Assembly: GCA_022835595.1 (NCBI GenBank)
Contig: BQUP01000009.1
Span: forward strand, 496,001-560,000
Direction: 5' to 3'
Length of the DNA: 64,000 bases
Source of the DNA: Cystobasidium ongulense
Lineage: Eukaryota; Basidiomycota; Cystobasidiomycetes; Cystobasidiales; Cystobasidiaceae
In this document: one piece after another, positions 33,011-44,622 of the stretch
Numbering within the stretch: position 1 is the stretch's first letter
Layout: each line of letters opens with the position of its first letter
The notes under the pieces: model-generated
What the model was told of the DNA's origin: nothing
Database searches by the model: none
What the model saw: only the letters and a program-made list of their open reading frames with translations
Position numbers and translations under genes: made by a program

Positions 33011-35159
33011 ATGGCACGAGGCATCCAGCTGGACTTGACACCAGGTGTAGACAGCCTGGCCCGCATCGACATCCTGCCATCGCCTCCGCCAGCATACAGC
33101 CAGCTTCCAGTTCAAGACGACGATAAATTTCAAGATGCAATCGAAGAGGGTGATGAAGACGACGAAGGAGCCACCTCAGACGACTCGGACGAGCTTGACA
33201 GCGACGATTTGCTCGAGGACGACGACCTGGCTGACTGGGACAGGGAAGCCCGCATAGACAAGGACCTCGTCAACGACCAGGACTGGGAGAATGCATCTGG
33301 AGATTTGACAAAGCGATACAACCGTCTGCGACAGCATGTTGGAGCCCTGACTGGCGAAGAGGCGCGACAAGGACAGCTTCACGGACAACAGACTCACGCC
33401 AATGGCACTGCACTCTCGCAGCAGTCCTCGTCACGCATGCCGTTGCCTGCACAGAACCAGCATCGTGTTCGAAAAACCGCCACTCAATCTGCAGGACCCA
33501 GCAAGGACGATGTCAACAACACAGAAGGCATCCACGCAAGCAAGATGGACTCTTCATTGGCTCAGCTATCACAACGCTATGCATCAGCTTTGAATCTGGC
33601 TCCTGTAGCGTCGACTTCTTCAGCAGTCGCCGGTCCTTCAGGAAGCAATAGCAATGCATACGCTGCCGAACCTTCGTTTACATCGAATGCGGCAACAAGA
33701 AAGGGAGGAAGTGAGAGACACCATGTTATCAAGGACAAGAGTGACCGTGCTACAAACGAGCAGGTGCTGGATCCAAGAACACGACTCGTGCTCTTCAAGA
33801 TGCTTGGTCGAGGTTTGCTGGAGAAAGTGGAAGGTTGCGTTAGTACAGGCAAAGAGGTACGCTCTGCAGGCACACTTCTCCCACAGTACTCTTCTTACTG
33901 ATATTGCTACCCCACAGGCCAACGTCTACCATGCTCTCGGTCGCGTACACCCAGATGCCGAACCACCTTCACCGCTTGTTCATTTTGCAATCAAAATCTA
34001 CAAAACCTCCATCCTCACCTTTAAATCGCGCTCAAAGTATCTGACAGGAGAATTCCGTTTCAAGAGCGGATACAGCAAAGCCAAGAATCCACGCAAGCTG
34101 GTCCGCCTCTGGGCTGAGAAAGAAATGCGAAATCTACGCAGATTACACTCTTGTGGTATACGCAGTCCAGAACCTATTGAAGTCAGAAACAACGTGCTTG
34201 TCATGGGCTTTTTAGGACAAGGTGATGATGGATGGGAAGCATGCCCACGATTGAAAGATGCGGACCTACCTGGTGACAAGATTCAAGATCTGTATATTGA
34301 GATGATGGGCATTTTACGGCGGATGTACAAGGTCTGCAGACTGGTACATGCTGATCTTAGTGAATATAACGTCATTTACAACCCTAATGATGGACATCTA
34401 TATACCTTCGATGTATCACAATCAGTAGAGCATGACCACCCTCATGCTTTCGACTTCCTACGTAGTGATATTGGTAATGTCGATGAGTTCTTTGCTAGAA
34501 GAGGAGTACAAACATTAGGCATCAAAAGGACATTTGAATTTACAATTGGCGATTGGGGAAAGAACGGAGAAGAAGATGAAGATGAGATTAAAGAGGAAAT
34601 CGAAAGAAGATTTGAGCTTGATGTACCGGAAGATGGAGAAGAACAAGATGATGAACAAATCGAAGCTGCAAGAGAAAAGCAAGTAGCTGAAGATCAGATT
34701 TTCAAACAATCTTACATTCCAAGAACGCTCATGGAAGTATATGACCCTGAAAGAGATGTAGCTAGAGTCACGAAGGGAGAAGGAGATCAACTTATTTATG
34801 CAAATATAGCTCAGGTCGTGGCACCGAAAGATACGACTTCATCGGCTATACCTGCTAAGACAGTAAGGATATCAACAGATGACGGAGACGTGAAAGCGTC
34901 TCCAAGGGATGAAGACGGAGAAGATGTCTCATCAGATGAGGATGATGATGATTCTGAAGATAGCGATGAAGAAGGGTCATCAGCGGAAGAAGATGATGGG
35001 AGAGTAAAAGTCTTAAAAGGAAAGAAGCACGAGGATAAAGATGCGAAAAAGGAAAGGCATCGCCTAGATAAAGAGGCAAAACGTGAAAAGAGAAAGGAAA
35101 AGATTCCCAAAAGTGTCAAGAAAGCTAAGATTAAAAAGGGTACTGGAAAACGAAAGTGA
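33011..35159 (+). CDS. RIO1: RIO1 atypical protein kinase
   Basis: Two exons, 33011-33856 and 33918-35159, 695 residues. RIO1 acts in late maturation of the small ribosomal subunit. An acidic N-terminus ([17 protein letters not shown]) precedes the RIO domain. Key sites are STGKEANVYHA (RIO-specific P-loop, split by the intron), the catalytic loop [13 protein letters not shown] (Asp about 428) and the metal-binding [13 protein letters not shown] (Asp about 447). The C-terminus is acidic, then strongly Lys-rich ([13 protein letters not shown]), typical for this family and for nucleolar or pre-ribosome contact. The second exon is strongly AT-rich in synonymous sites from about 34480 onward. This is the clearest assignment in this part of the window. 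Confidence 0.96.
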
Positions 35160-36175
35160 AAAAATTCAAACCACACTCGCTCCTTCTTCCTTCTATATAC
35201 GCTTCTGCTCCCCGAATGCTCTTTCATCACTATTATCATCAAAGGCGAGCGTCGTACTCTTTTTCCTTATCACCCAATATCGCAATTCAAGCTAGGAAAC
35301 ATCAGACTGCACACCAAAATGCTCGCTCCACGCATTCGAAACCCACTGTCGACTTTTCACGATAATGCAGACAGAACCAAAGACATCAAGCTGGCCAATG
35401 CCCGTTTTAGGCTGCTTTAAAACTGGAGCAACGCAAGTGATCTGGTTACTGCAACGCCTGAAAGGCGTGAAATGATAGTGAAGGAATGGGTACGCATCTA
35501 TGAAACAGAAAAACAGAATTGGACGACTGACTTCTCAAACGGACATCAAGTCTGTAAATGAGATAGAAGACTAGGAAGAATGTTGGGTGAAGGACGACAC
35601 CGAGGACTCTGTCGGGCGAAGGTAGAAAGGTATAGAAAGACATGTAGAAAAGAACATAATAGATACACGGGGAAAAGAATGAATAGCGCCAATCTTGATC
35701 GAACGATTTGATTGTCTTGGGAATAATACAGTCTCCATTCGCCGGGGGCATGTATCGACAGAGAGAACGCCTCTAGATCATGTGGATACATCTGAGTCAA
35801 CGCGCACTCTTGTTCTGACTGTCGACCTTCTCTTCCTTTCTCGTCTTGGTGAACAATCAAATAATGGCTTGCTGATCTCTCCTTTACACTAATCTATTTG
35901 TTGAAGGTTGGCGAAGATCACAAGAAAAAGTTTCAACGACCGCACAGCGGAGCTGACCATCTTTCCAAAATCTGAATCATTTGATGCGGAAAAGAAATTG
36001 ATGATGGCTAGAAAAGCAAAGAAAGTATGTGGTAAACTGGAAATCCCGAAATTGAAGATTGAAACTGCAGTTCTTGAAAGAGGGTAGACGATTTGCCTGA
36101 CAGACTGGTTGGCCAGAGAAGCATAGGGATGGTAAAGCTTTGCGATTTCTGAACCCTGTCCTATTCCTCTTGTGA
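35160..36175. other. Intergenic between convergent RIO1 and Cys-rich gene
   Basis: About 1 kb of 3' sequence of two converging genes. No frame looks coding on either strand, and no repeat is seen. Confidence 0.5.
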
Positions 36176-37445
36176 CTAGGCAGCAGGAAGAGAGTCCATT
36201 CTAGCATCTGCACCAATTCCAGCATGTGGATCTGCCAAAGGTTTTCTCTTGATACGATCATAAGATGAACAATAGTGTCTTCCAGTGCATTTTCCATTTG
36301 ACCAATAAGTTCTAGGCTGACATTTTCCAGAGGGATTTTGACCATTTCGAGGCATAGGTTCGTCATCTCTGCAGGCTATAGAGAGAGAAGCTTCGTCAAT
36401 TTCACCCCAAAGCTTCCGAGGAGGACAAAACGAAAGATGGAGCATGCGATTTAAACTTACGGAGATCTGTCTGGCAATCGTTATTGCAAACTTGCATGAC
36501 CACGTCATAGGCTCTAGTCCTGATATCTTTCATTTTGGTAGGTACGAGCAGATGGTCCGGTAGTTTGGCTGGTGGTATATATGATCAGATGAAGAGGGAG
36601 CAGGGCATAAAATAAGAGTAGAAGACAGAGAGAGGTTAGGGTCAGTCTGGCGATGAGGCAGAAGATCAAAGGGGTGAAGCCACACTAACCATAATTGCAT
36701 ACTTCTCTTGCTGCAGATTCGTGAGCAGGCCACTCTGTGAGAGTATGTAGTTCAGCAATGTTTTATTCACAAGGAACAAGTTTCTCAATCCTCGAACTTA
36801 CCAGTACAGCATCGACCTTGACCCCAGCAGCTACGCAGAACAAGACAGGAAGTATCGCAACGATCAGCAAACGTTAAAAAAAGAAAGTGGGATGTTGTCA
36901 CAGGGCCAAAGTTCAGAGCCAAAGGCAGCGACAAGGAAGGACAGTAGAGGAAGAAGGAAGAGAGACCTACTCGGCTTGGTTTCTGAAAAAGTTGCAAAAG
37001 CAATTGATCTTCTGTCTTAAGGAACCCAAAGTTGCGCATCTCTCGTATTCTGGGTATCTGCAGGCTCTGCCATCGTATCCTAGACATCTGGGGGAGGAGT
37101 ACAAGAGGAGAGTGTCAGCTTTGCCAATGCCCTTGGTATTTACAGGGTCATGAAGGAGGACGAGGAGGTGTGACTGGGTGTATAGGTTGATGCAGTTGCA
37201 GGTCTAGGATTTGCTCCCGCGTGGCAAATTCAGCGACGCTGTCAAAACGCAGCCGAAGAGCAGCGTAGATGGGGGTGGACGGAGTCGAGAAAGTATAGAG
37301 AGCGAGAGAGGAGGTGGACCCACTGTGCCAGCTTGCCGTTCATGGTGCAGCTCCCTCCCGTCTGGACGATAGCAGTGGCCGATGGTGCCTGCTGGACGAG
37401 GACGAGAGCGAGCGAAACGAGCATGGATGTCCCTAGGAGACGCAT
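36176..37445 (-). CDS. Secreted cysteine-rich protein, 192 residues, candidate effector
   Basis: Six exons on the minus strand: 37445-37324, 37087-36971, 36830-36802, 36734-36690, 36526-36461 and 36375-36176. All have GT-AG borders and phases agree throughout. MRLLGTSMLVSLALVLVQQA then PSATA is a clear signal peptide. The mature part (about 168 residues) has 16 cysteines, an even number suited to eight disulfides, including one adjacent pair in GQGRCCTGEW. Cysteines are spread over all exons. No known domain is recognised, no membrane segment, no GPI-like end (tail DARMDSLPAA). Small secreted cysteine-rich proteins of plant- or animal-associated fungi are often effectors; here that role is inference. 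The very fine exon division (29-200 bases) argues that it is an old, maintained gene. Confidence 0.75.
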
Positions 37446-38221
37446 GTTGGTGGGTTGTAGCTGTGTAGAAGCGTAAGGGCGTGCTGCTGCTGTAGCTTCA
37501 GCATACACTCACTTGTAACAATGTTGGTCGTAGTTGTTGCGGTAGAAGAGAGCCAGCTTTGAACAACAATAAACAGTCGGGCGCGTTTTCTGTACCGCCA
37601 AACAGCCTCGCAGAGTTTGACTGGACCAAGTAATAGCGGGAACCAGAAGTACGACGCTTGATATAGTAGTTACGTCCACTCTGCACCCATCCAGCTGCTC
37701 TGAGCCTTCTTGTGGGATCACTGACGCGAGGCATGCAAGTATCCGCTGACGTAAACCGTGGAATGCAGGTCAACAATCACAAAAATAGTCAATGACACCG
37801 TTTGGACCATGGTAACATCTGATTTGACATAAACTCATAGCTACCGTATGGTGTGAAGGTATACTAATACTAATTACCATTGGTCTTCAAGCTATCCTTC
37901 GTTACTAGTAGAGAGAGACGGCTCGCTGACTCATCATAAGTTGGCTGGGTTGACTTAGCCATTGTATCACATGCAATGAAGGTTCACTACAGTACTGGAG
38001 TAGTAGGAGTAGTAATTTGATGACTTATCACAGCGACGAGCAGCCCTACTCGATTCTTTCACTTCTCCTCATTCCACGGATTTCAAATATATGAACGACG
38101 CAAACCCTTGCTCCATGTGCGGCTGCAGCTTGTTAACTTCTACCCAGAACAGATCACTTGCCATGTACTCGTCGTGGAGCTACGGACGGTGAAACAATTA
38201 ACGGAAAGCAAAAGTCTGCAG
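37446..38221. other. Intergenic upstream of the Cys-rich gene
   Basis: About 775 bases with no convincing frame on either strand. Should hold the promoter of the Cys-rich gene and the 3' end of the next minus-strand gene. Confidence 0.45.
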
Positions 38222-38995
38222 TCATGGGTAGATATAGCTGCCACCCACTTTCCTCGACTCCCAGCCCAAGCAGTACCAGTTCATGCGACCTTCGCTATGT
38301 ATATCCGCACCCCAATCTCCTCCAGTGAACCCAGGTGCTTCGTAACAGTCTGTGAATGTCTTGAGTAGCTGGGGTTTAGTGTCCATTAGCCCGTCCAATC
38401 GTCAACTTAGGCAGAGACGTACAGGTTCAGCGAGCGTCTTTGGATCGACATCCTTCCTGAGCCACACGCAACACTGAGAGAATGTAAGGCCAGGCAGCTT
38501 GTCAACGCTACATTCTACGTGAGAATGTTAGTTGGAAAGGTTGCGAGTGTCGGTCCTTACAAACTGAAACACTGGCGCTAACAAGGCTTTTCGTAGATTA
38601 TCCAAAGTCTTTACTGGAATTGACCAGATCTCGAGTTCTTGATCCGTGCTCAAGTCTCGTATTTCTTTTACCAGATCGCTCTGCCCTGTAGTAGGGCTCT
38701 CCGTGACGACCTTATCGCGAGGCCAGGCTATGAACGACAGGTGGGTTATGGCAGATTCTACTGCAGCACGGCTGTCGATAGCAACAAGAGCGAGTTGGAC
38801 ATACTCGCAACGAAGAAAAGCGTGCCAGGCTTATGCAACTCTTTCCCAGCAAATGTCTCTAGAGCCCCGAGTTGCCTAGCTGATGCATTCAAGGTACTCA
38901 GAGCTGTTGAGCCTTGGATTTTGAACGAACGGGAGACGGAGAGCTTGATGACTTGACATATGAAGCCTGCCATGTTTCTTACGCACTGCGCCCAT
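38222..38995 (-). CDS. Small protein of unknown function, exon model partly uncertain
   Basis: Minus strand. Proposed exons: 38995-38983 (13 bases, MGAV), 38829 to about 38561, one around 38510-38423, and 38368-38222. The second exon reads convincingly (EYVQLALVAIDSRAAVESAI, then FIAWPRDKVVTESPTTGQ and ELEIWSIPVKTLDNLRK). The third reads best as CSVDKLPGLTFSQCCVWL then RKDVDPKTLAEP, and the fourth as LLKTFTDCYEAPGFTGGDWG to SYIYP. The strongest donor after exon 2 (GTAAGG at 38560) puts exon 3 in a poorer frame. A weaker GTTTGT donor with the acceptor TGTAG joins the better frames. Total is about 175-180 residues. The fold may be an alpha-beta-barrel-like oxygenase fold, but I do not recognise the family. 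Either the junction is non-standard or the gene carries a small lesion. Confidence 0.5.
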
Positions 38996-39636
38996 AAAAT
39001 ACTTCAAAGCAACAAAGACTTGGGCAAGTAGTGAGAAAGGATGAAAATCGATTGAGATTCGCTCGGCCGGCTATGGACCTAGCTAGCTAGCCCAAGTCCT
39101 TGCATAATTTACAATAGTATTGATAACTCAGCTTTTCGCGTGGGTAAGTTAGAAGGTAAATTATTCATTTTCTACTGGTGATTTCCTAGTGATATGTTGT
39201 AGTGTGCAAGCAATGGCGTTGGTCTTATAGTCAGGTCATGATCACGTCCAACGAAGACTCGGCCGGGCGTGCGATCGGCCCCAATCCGCTTGTCAGCTTG
39301 TCATCTACTCTCGACATCTCGCTAGTTTGCAACTACAGTATTTGAGATCTGTCATGCCAAAAGCGTCAGTAAATATCGGGATTATCAACATTCGGGCGTG
39401 ATGTTGCCGAAGCACACCACTGCTTGGTAACGCCGGTGAAGCAAACCCGAACTTACCAAGCGGACACCCTCTACTAAATTACTCCGAGAGTGTGCATATA
39501 TAAAGGAGACGTCTGCTCTTCTGCTTCTTCTCTTCCAAACACCAACGACTTGCATCCTACTCTCTTCGCAGTCCTTCTGTCAACATAATCGCCTCCGGAC
39601 CACGTGCACCATCCTACTAGACACCGAAAACAAGCA
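38996..39636. other. Divergent promoter region of the unknown gene and the SDR
   Basis: About 640 bases; contains a TATA box before the SDR. No gene seen. Confidence 0.5.
39497..39504 (+). promoter_or_regulatory. TATA box of the SDR gene
   Basis: TATATAAA followed by a pyrimidine-rich leader, about 135 bases upstream of the ATG at 39637. Position and context fit a core promoter. Confidence 0.5.
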
Positions 39637-40602
39637 ATGTCTCCCACAGTATACCTGAGTGCGCCCTTGCATTCTTCTAAAACTCTCATCTAAGTGAATA
39701 TTAGCTGACAAACTATCTCTCTTTATCGTAGTCACCGGTGCAGGCCGAGGAATCGGTTTCAAGCTAGTCGAAGAACTCTCCTCGCGCCCGGACACTATCG
39801 TCTTTGCAGGAATTCGCTCTCTTCCTCTTAAAGAAGATAATCAACTAGCTCAATTAGCAGCCAAGCTTCCTAAAGTCGTCTTCCCAGTCAAATTGACTTC
39901 AGCAGTCGAAGAGGATAATAAAGCAGCAGCCGATTTCGTACGTGAAAAGGCTGGCAAAGTAGATGTCATAATTGCAAATGCAGGTGAGTCTTTCCGTATT
40001 GGCGACTATGAACATGAAACTGACCTGATCTGAAATAATCCAATCTTATCTAGGCGTAAGTTCCGGAACAACACCTATTGGCAGCGTGAGCGCTTCGGCC
40101 ATACGATCCGACTTCGAAATCAACACCATCGGTCCAATTGTTCTATATCAGGCGTTTGCCGACCTTCTAGCAGCATCCGACTCAACCGGAGGTGCCAAAT
40201 TCGTAGTTATCTCTTCGGTTCTTGGGCAGATTGCGGATAGTCAACCATATACTTACAACGCTTATGGAATCAGCAAAGCGGCTGTCAATTTCATTGCTAA
40301 AAAGATAGATCAGGAGGTGCCTGGGGTGATCTCTTTCCCTGTACAGTGAGTGATTGAATTTCTGTGCCTTGTAGGTTAGAGGAATTGCTAACAACGAGGA
40401 CTTGTTTTCAAACAGTCCTGGAATGGTCGATACTGACATGGGCAAAGCCGGAGCGGCGTCATTAGGCCTTACTACTGAACAGCTCGGCGCTATCACTCCA
40501 GCTGAAAGCGTGGCTGGCATACTCAAGCTCGTCGATAACGCGACCAAGGAGAAGACCGGTGGGAAATTCTGGAGCTATACTGGAGACGAAATGACCTATT
40601 AA
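39637..40602 (+). CDS. Short-chain dehydrogenase/reductase
   Basis: Four exons: 39637-39658, 39732-39983, 40054-40345 and 40416-40602, 250 residues, the usual length for a classical SDR. MSPTVYLITGAGRGIGFKLV shows the nucleotide-binding TGxxxGIG motif, formed across the first intron. VIIANAG is the structural NNAG equivalent. The catalytic Ser is in VVISSVLGQ and the YxxxK pair in YNAYGISKAAVNF (Tyr about 162). HPGMVDTDMG gives the substrate-side PG motif. It resembles the fungal 'sniffer'-like carbonyl reductases; substrate unknown. Lack of an acidic residue after the glycine motif (FAGIR follows strand 2) hints at NADPH, which is inference. Confidence 0.92.
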
Positions 40603-40931
40603 ACGGATTGGAACGTTTTTGTCGAAGTGGTAGTATAGCATCATATATAGGTACGCAACATACCCCCCTTTGTATCGCTCAGATGAATTAAATCGACTTA
40701 GAAAGTCAGCCAATTGTATCTACCCATCGCAAGCTCGTGAAGGTCGATGTTAGAACCAGTCTCATGATGAAGAAGATGCATCCAACACTTCAATTAACGC
40801 ACCTGCGATGGGTACATCTCAATCTGACTACATCTTACATATATACCTTCCAAGCCTGACCGATACTAAGTCATTTATCTTGCTCAGCGAGCGACACGAC
40901 AAGCATTCTAGTGCGAACGAGTCTCGACCAG
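40603..40931. other. Short convergent 3' spacer
   Basis: About 330 bases between the SDR (plus) and methyltransferase (minus) stops. Nothing recognisable. Confidence 0.5.
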
Positions 40932-42082
40932 CTAATGATCCTCGTCCATGAACACGATCTCTTTAGCCTGCTCGAAATCGACTGTGAACCCTCTTCCAGT
41001 TCCTTGACCTAGAACAGGTAATTTCCAAACAGCAGCTAATTTAATTCCCATTCCATCGTTTTCTCTATCATAATATCCATCATGCATATCAAGAATATAA
41101 TATAGTGGATTAGGAAAATTGAATGGTGGTAACATTGCATTATTAGGATAAAATCTACCAGCTTCAATATTCCTATTCTCTAAAGCTTCTCCTGTTCTTT
41201 TCAGATTATGGAAATTGGAAATCAAATATTTTGCTCCTGTTTTCTCAACATTTTTAATCAAAGCTACTCCATCATCTAATGATAAATGTTGTATAACATC
41301 TCTAACCATATAAACATCAGATTGTGGCAATTCATCAAGAACTAGATCCAAATTTATGAATCTTGCATTCTTAAACCTTGCATGCTTTTTTGAATTGCCG
41401 AGGATGAGTTCTGGTACGATGTCCATTCCTGTATAGTTGATGTGTGGGAAATTATATAAATGCGTTTGCCAGGCACAATCTCCGCACGGAGCGTCTGAGA
41501 ACGATTCAACGTTGAACTTTGAGAGTGTGTAGTCGATCAACTTGCGAACTCGTTCTGTTCAATCAATGACAAATGACAATTGCCAAGATAAGTCAGCATA
41601 TGGAAAAGAATGTTATCCGGGGTTGTGAATAAAACTCACCTGTATAACGCATCTCACTTCCTTTGCCGCTCTTACTCTCCGGCGAACTCCATTCATTCGA
41701 GTCGTAGATCTCTTTAAAAGCCCAACTTCTATCATGGTCTGGGGATTTATCAGATTGAGGAAGGGTAGGGCAATCTTCAGGTCTAATCAAGCCAGCGTTC
41801 CCTTGTTGTGCTGCAATTCGCAAACGGATTGGAACGAAGCATCAGTCTAAGTTGCATACGGGGAGAGAACGTGATTCGCAGTGACACACCCAGTTGATCG
41901 GCTCCACTCGCGGACCAGGAAGTAGTCGGATAGGCGGAGTCATACTGGCCTTTTGAGCGAGCGAGCAGGAAAGTGACTGCAGCTAGAGAAGCGAATGCTC
42001 CCACTGCAATGTATCTACGTCTGCTCGTGGCCGATGCTGTTGAATTGCCTTGATAATACGGGGAAGAGCCACTTCCATTCAT
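40932..42082 (-). CDS. Membrane-anchored SAM-dependent methyltransferase-like protein
   Basis: Three exons on the minus strand: 42082-41890, 41810-41640 and 41554-40932, 328 residues. Residues about 22-42 (RRRYIAVGAFASLAAVTFLL) form one signal-anchor segment with positive charges before it, so a type II membrane protein of the secretory pathway is likely. The lumenal part has ESFSDAPCGDCAWQ, where APCGDC takes the place of the usual GxGxG motif I. YTGMDIVPEL is the acidic loop after strand 2, and VYMVRDVIQHL is a motif IV-like strand. This matches the class I methyltransferase fold. The substrate is unknown; related small fungal and algal proteins are annotated only by fold. The last exon is unusually AT-rich in synonymous sites. 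Confidence 0.75.
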
Positions 42083-42554
42083 GCTGGGCCGGGAAGCGGG
42101 AAAAGACAGGCTGCTGGGGGAAAGTCGGCAGTAGTGCTGGAAAGAATAAGAAGCTTGCGTGATTCGACGGAGATAGCAGTACAGAAGCTTGTCAAGACAG
42201 AGAAGAGTGGAAAGGCCTCAAAAGCTTCCTCTATCTCACGGCTTTTACTTTCAGTGGGAAACCCTTCTCATCAAGCTTGCCTGCCAGAAAGACTGATCGA
42301 GAAATCGGACAGGCGAGACCGTTACACCGGCATTTCGGTGAGAAGTCATCATGCAAGTCACATTTATCAGAGAAGGGTCACCAAATTCATTAGAAGATAC
42401 TGAAAGATGAGATAAGATTAGAACTGAAACCACCAAATAAAGGAAGGCAGGAAGGCGCCAAATAGATTCAGATTGCCAACCACCAGATTGCTTGCCACTC
42501 GTCCATGCACGTGGGCCTAGCGGAGCTGTCACATAATCGCACAATAGCACCTAA
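42083..42554. other. Intergenic upstream of the methyltransferase gene
   Basis: About 470 bases between two minus-strand genes; no gene or repeat recognised. Confidence 0.5.
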
Positions 42555-44339
42555 CTACTCTTCGAACTTGATGGAGTCTGTTGGAGCCCTGCATGTCAGC
42601 ATAGATCAGATGTAAGGACATGCACGTTTGGATTGTATGAAACTTACGACTCTCCATGGTGATATCACCACCTCTATAACTACCTCTCTTCTTCTTGTTC
42701 TTTTCCTTTCTGAAAGAATCACCTCTAGTAACAATCAAATCCTGAGCAGCTTTCCAGCCATAATCGCTCGTATGAGCACCTGATTTCCCAGTGAAAGAAT
42801 TATCTTTTAGCCTTTCATCTACTTGATGTTCTTCCGCTTTAACCCTTCTAAAAGGTGTATTTTGAAGTTTCTTGCCATTCTTGCCTGCAATTGGTGCTGG
42901 ACTTGCACTTGCGCTTCCACCACCTAATAGAGCTGCACGTTCTGCGTTCATTCCTGTGGGTGTAGAAGTGCCGGAAACAGATGCGGAAGGAGGTTGTGGT
43001 ATTTCTGTAATTGTCACTTTCTTTTTTGCTATTTGAATAGAACCAGCTTCAGTAGCTGGAATTTGAACAGTAGTAGTAGATTTAACAATTCCTCCTTCTT
43101 GCTTAATTTTTTGCTGTTTCTTAGCAGGCGGTTTATCTTCATCATCAGAGTCGGAAGAATCAGAAGATGAATCAGAAGAAGAGGAAGAATCGCTATCGCT
43201 TGATTCATCACTCGAGTCAGAATCAGAGCTTGAATCCGAACTACTATCCTCCTTTTTCGCATCGCGTTTCCTCTTCTCTCCGACAACTGCCGCTTTCTTA
43301 ACTTCTTCCTTGACTTGCGGAACAGCGTGTCCTAGTCCTGCCTTCTCAACTACTGTTTCAACTGCATGTTGAGCGGCTTTCATGAATCCAGTAAAGGGTC
43401 CAGATACAGGTGCTTTGACATCTTCAACCTTTTCATCAACTACCTTCTTTGTCTTGTCTGCAGCTTTCTTGATTGCTTTTGTGGCAGTTTTGGTCTTTAT
43501 TTCGTCGTCATCTGATGAAGATGAGCTGTCACTGTCGCTGTCGCTATCGCTGCCGGAGTCGGAGGCGGAGTCTGAGCTAGACGATGAATTTGAAGACGAG
43601 GAGGATGATGAAGAGGAAGAGGAGGATGAAGAGGACGCAGGTGCCGGCGCCGCAGCGGCAATAGCAGCCTTGACTGCTTTCTTGGGTGTAGATGACATTT
43701 CAGCGACTGGAGGAGGAACGGCAGCAAATTTGCCTGTCGTGAAGAAACATGAGACAGAGTTAGTCGATTAGAGTGTGTCAATGCGACAAGTGTCAAATGC
43801 TCACCCTTCACTTGGGCGACAGCCTTAGCAGCCTTGCTATCCTTTTCATCGTCGCTACTGCTGCTATCTTCGCTGGAGGAATCCTCCTCGGAATCACTGC
43901 TCTCATCGCTACTGGACTCGGAGTCACTCGAGTCGGCAGCAGCAGCTTTGACAGGCTTGACGGTTTGTTCTAGATGACTGCATAGACCAACAATGCGATT
44001 GTGCGGGCGTCCAGAGTGAGATGGCCAAAAAAGTGAAGAAAAAAACGTGATCGGGTCAGACGGTGGTCATTTGTACATGGACAGGCAGTCAGAGTCGGGC
44101 TCACGTCTTTACGATCTCGACGAGCTTGCTGTTTGTAGGAGCTGGAGTCCTCGCCTTCAAAGCTGCACTCTCAGGTGCTTCTTTGACGAGTGCAGAGGCA
44201 GCCTTCTTGCATGACCGGGCGAGCAGGAAATCGTGTATCTGGATGAAGGTTTCTGGGAGACTACAGGTGTCAGATGGGATAGCTTGCACCGAGTGGTGAC
44301 CTGCCCACCCTTCAGTGCTTGCTCCTCTGTGATAGCCAT
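42555..44339 (-). CDS. SRP40: LisH and SRP40 domain nucleolar phosphoprotein (Nopp140/Srp40 type)
   Basis: Five exons on the minus strand: 44339-44309, 44252-44105, 43977-43805, 43733-42648 and 42577-42555, 486 residues. The N-terminus forms a LisH motif (ETFIQIHDFLLARSCKKAAS), as in animal Nopp140. The centre alternates acidic serine blocks (SSDSESSSDESSDSEED; a run of 15 serines; SDSGSDSDSDSDSSSSS) with Lys/Ala-rich blocks. The C-terminus is the conserved SRP40 domain (NTPFRRVKAEEHQVDERL, then SGAHTSDYGWKAAQDLI and RGDSFRKEKNKKKRGSYRGG), ending SIKFEE over a 23-base last exon. Such proteins are chaperones for snoRNP assembly in the nucleolus and Cajal bodies and are heavily phosphorylated by CK2. 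The second acceptor was chosen (CCCAG) to keep frame. Confidence 0.92.
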
Positions 44340-44622
44340 GTCGGATTATAGGCGATGTGGTGTGAAGCCATCCACTGCCTGCAAAAAGTGGAAAGAAGGC
44401 CAGTCAAGAGTGGCGAGCTGAGTAGGAGGCATCGAGGAAGACGGCAGAAGTACTTGCAGGCGAGAATGCAGTGGTAGAGTGTGTGTTATCCTCATTTATT
44501 ACTCCTTCTATCCGCCTTGAAGCATCCCTGCTCGCGACTTGTTCCAGCTCTTCTCGTCCATCCAGCTCTTTCTCACACCGAGTGCATCTATCAGTTGCTC
44601 GCTCGCAGCGGTCGCATGGCTC

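Noticed and set aside
43382-43771. Plus-strand frame with acidic and serine runs
   Set aside because: It is antisense to the serine-rich coding exon of the SRP40 gene, whose splicing and domains are clear.
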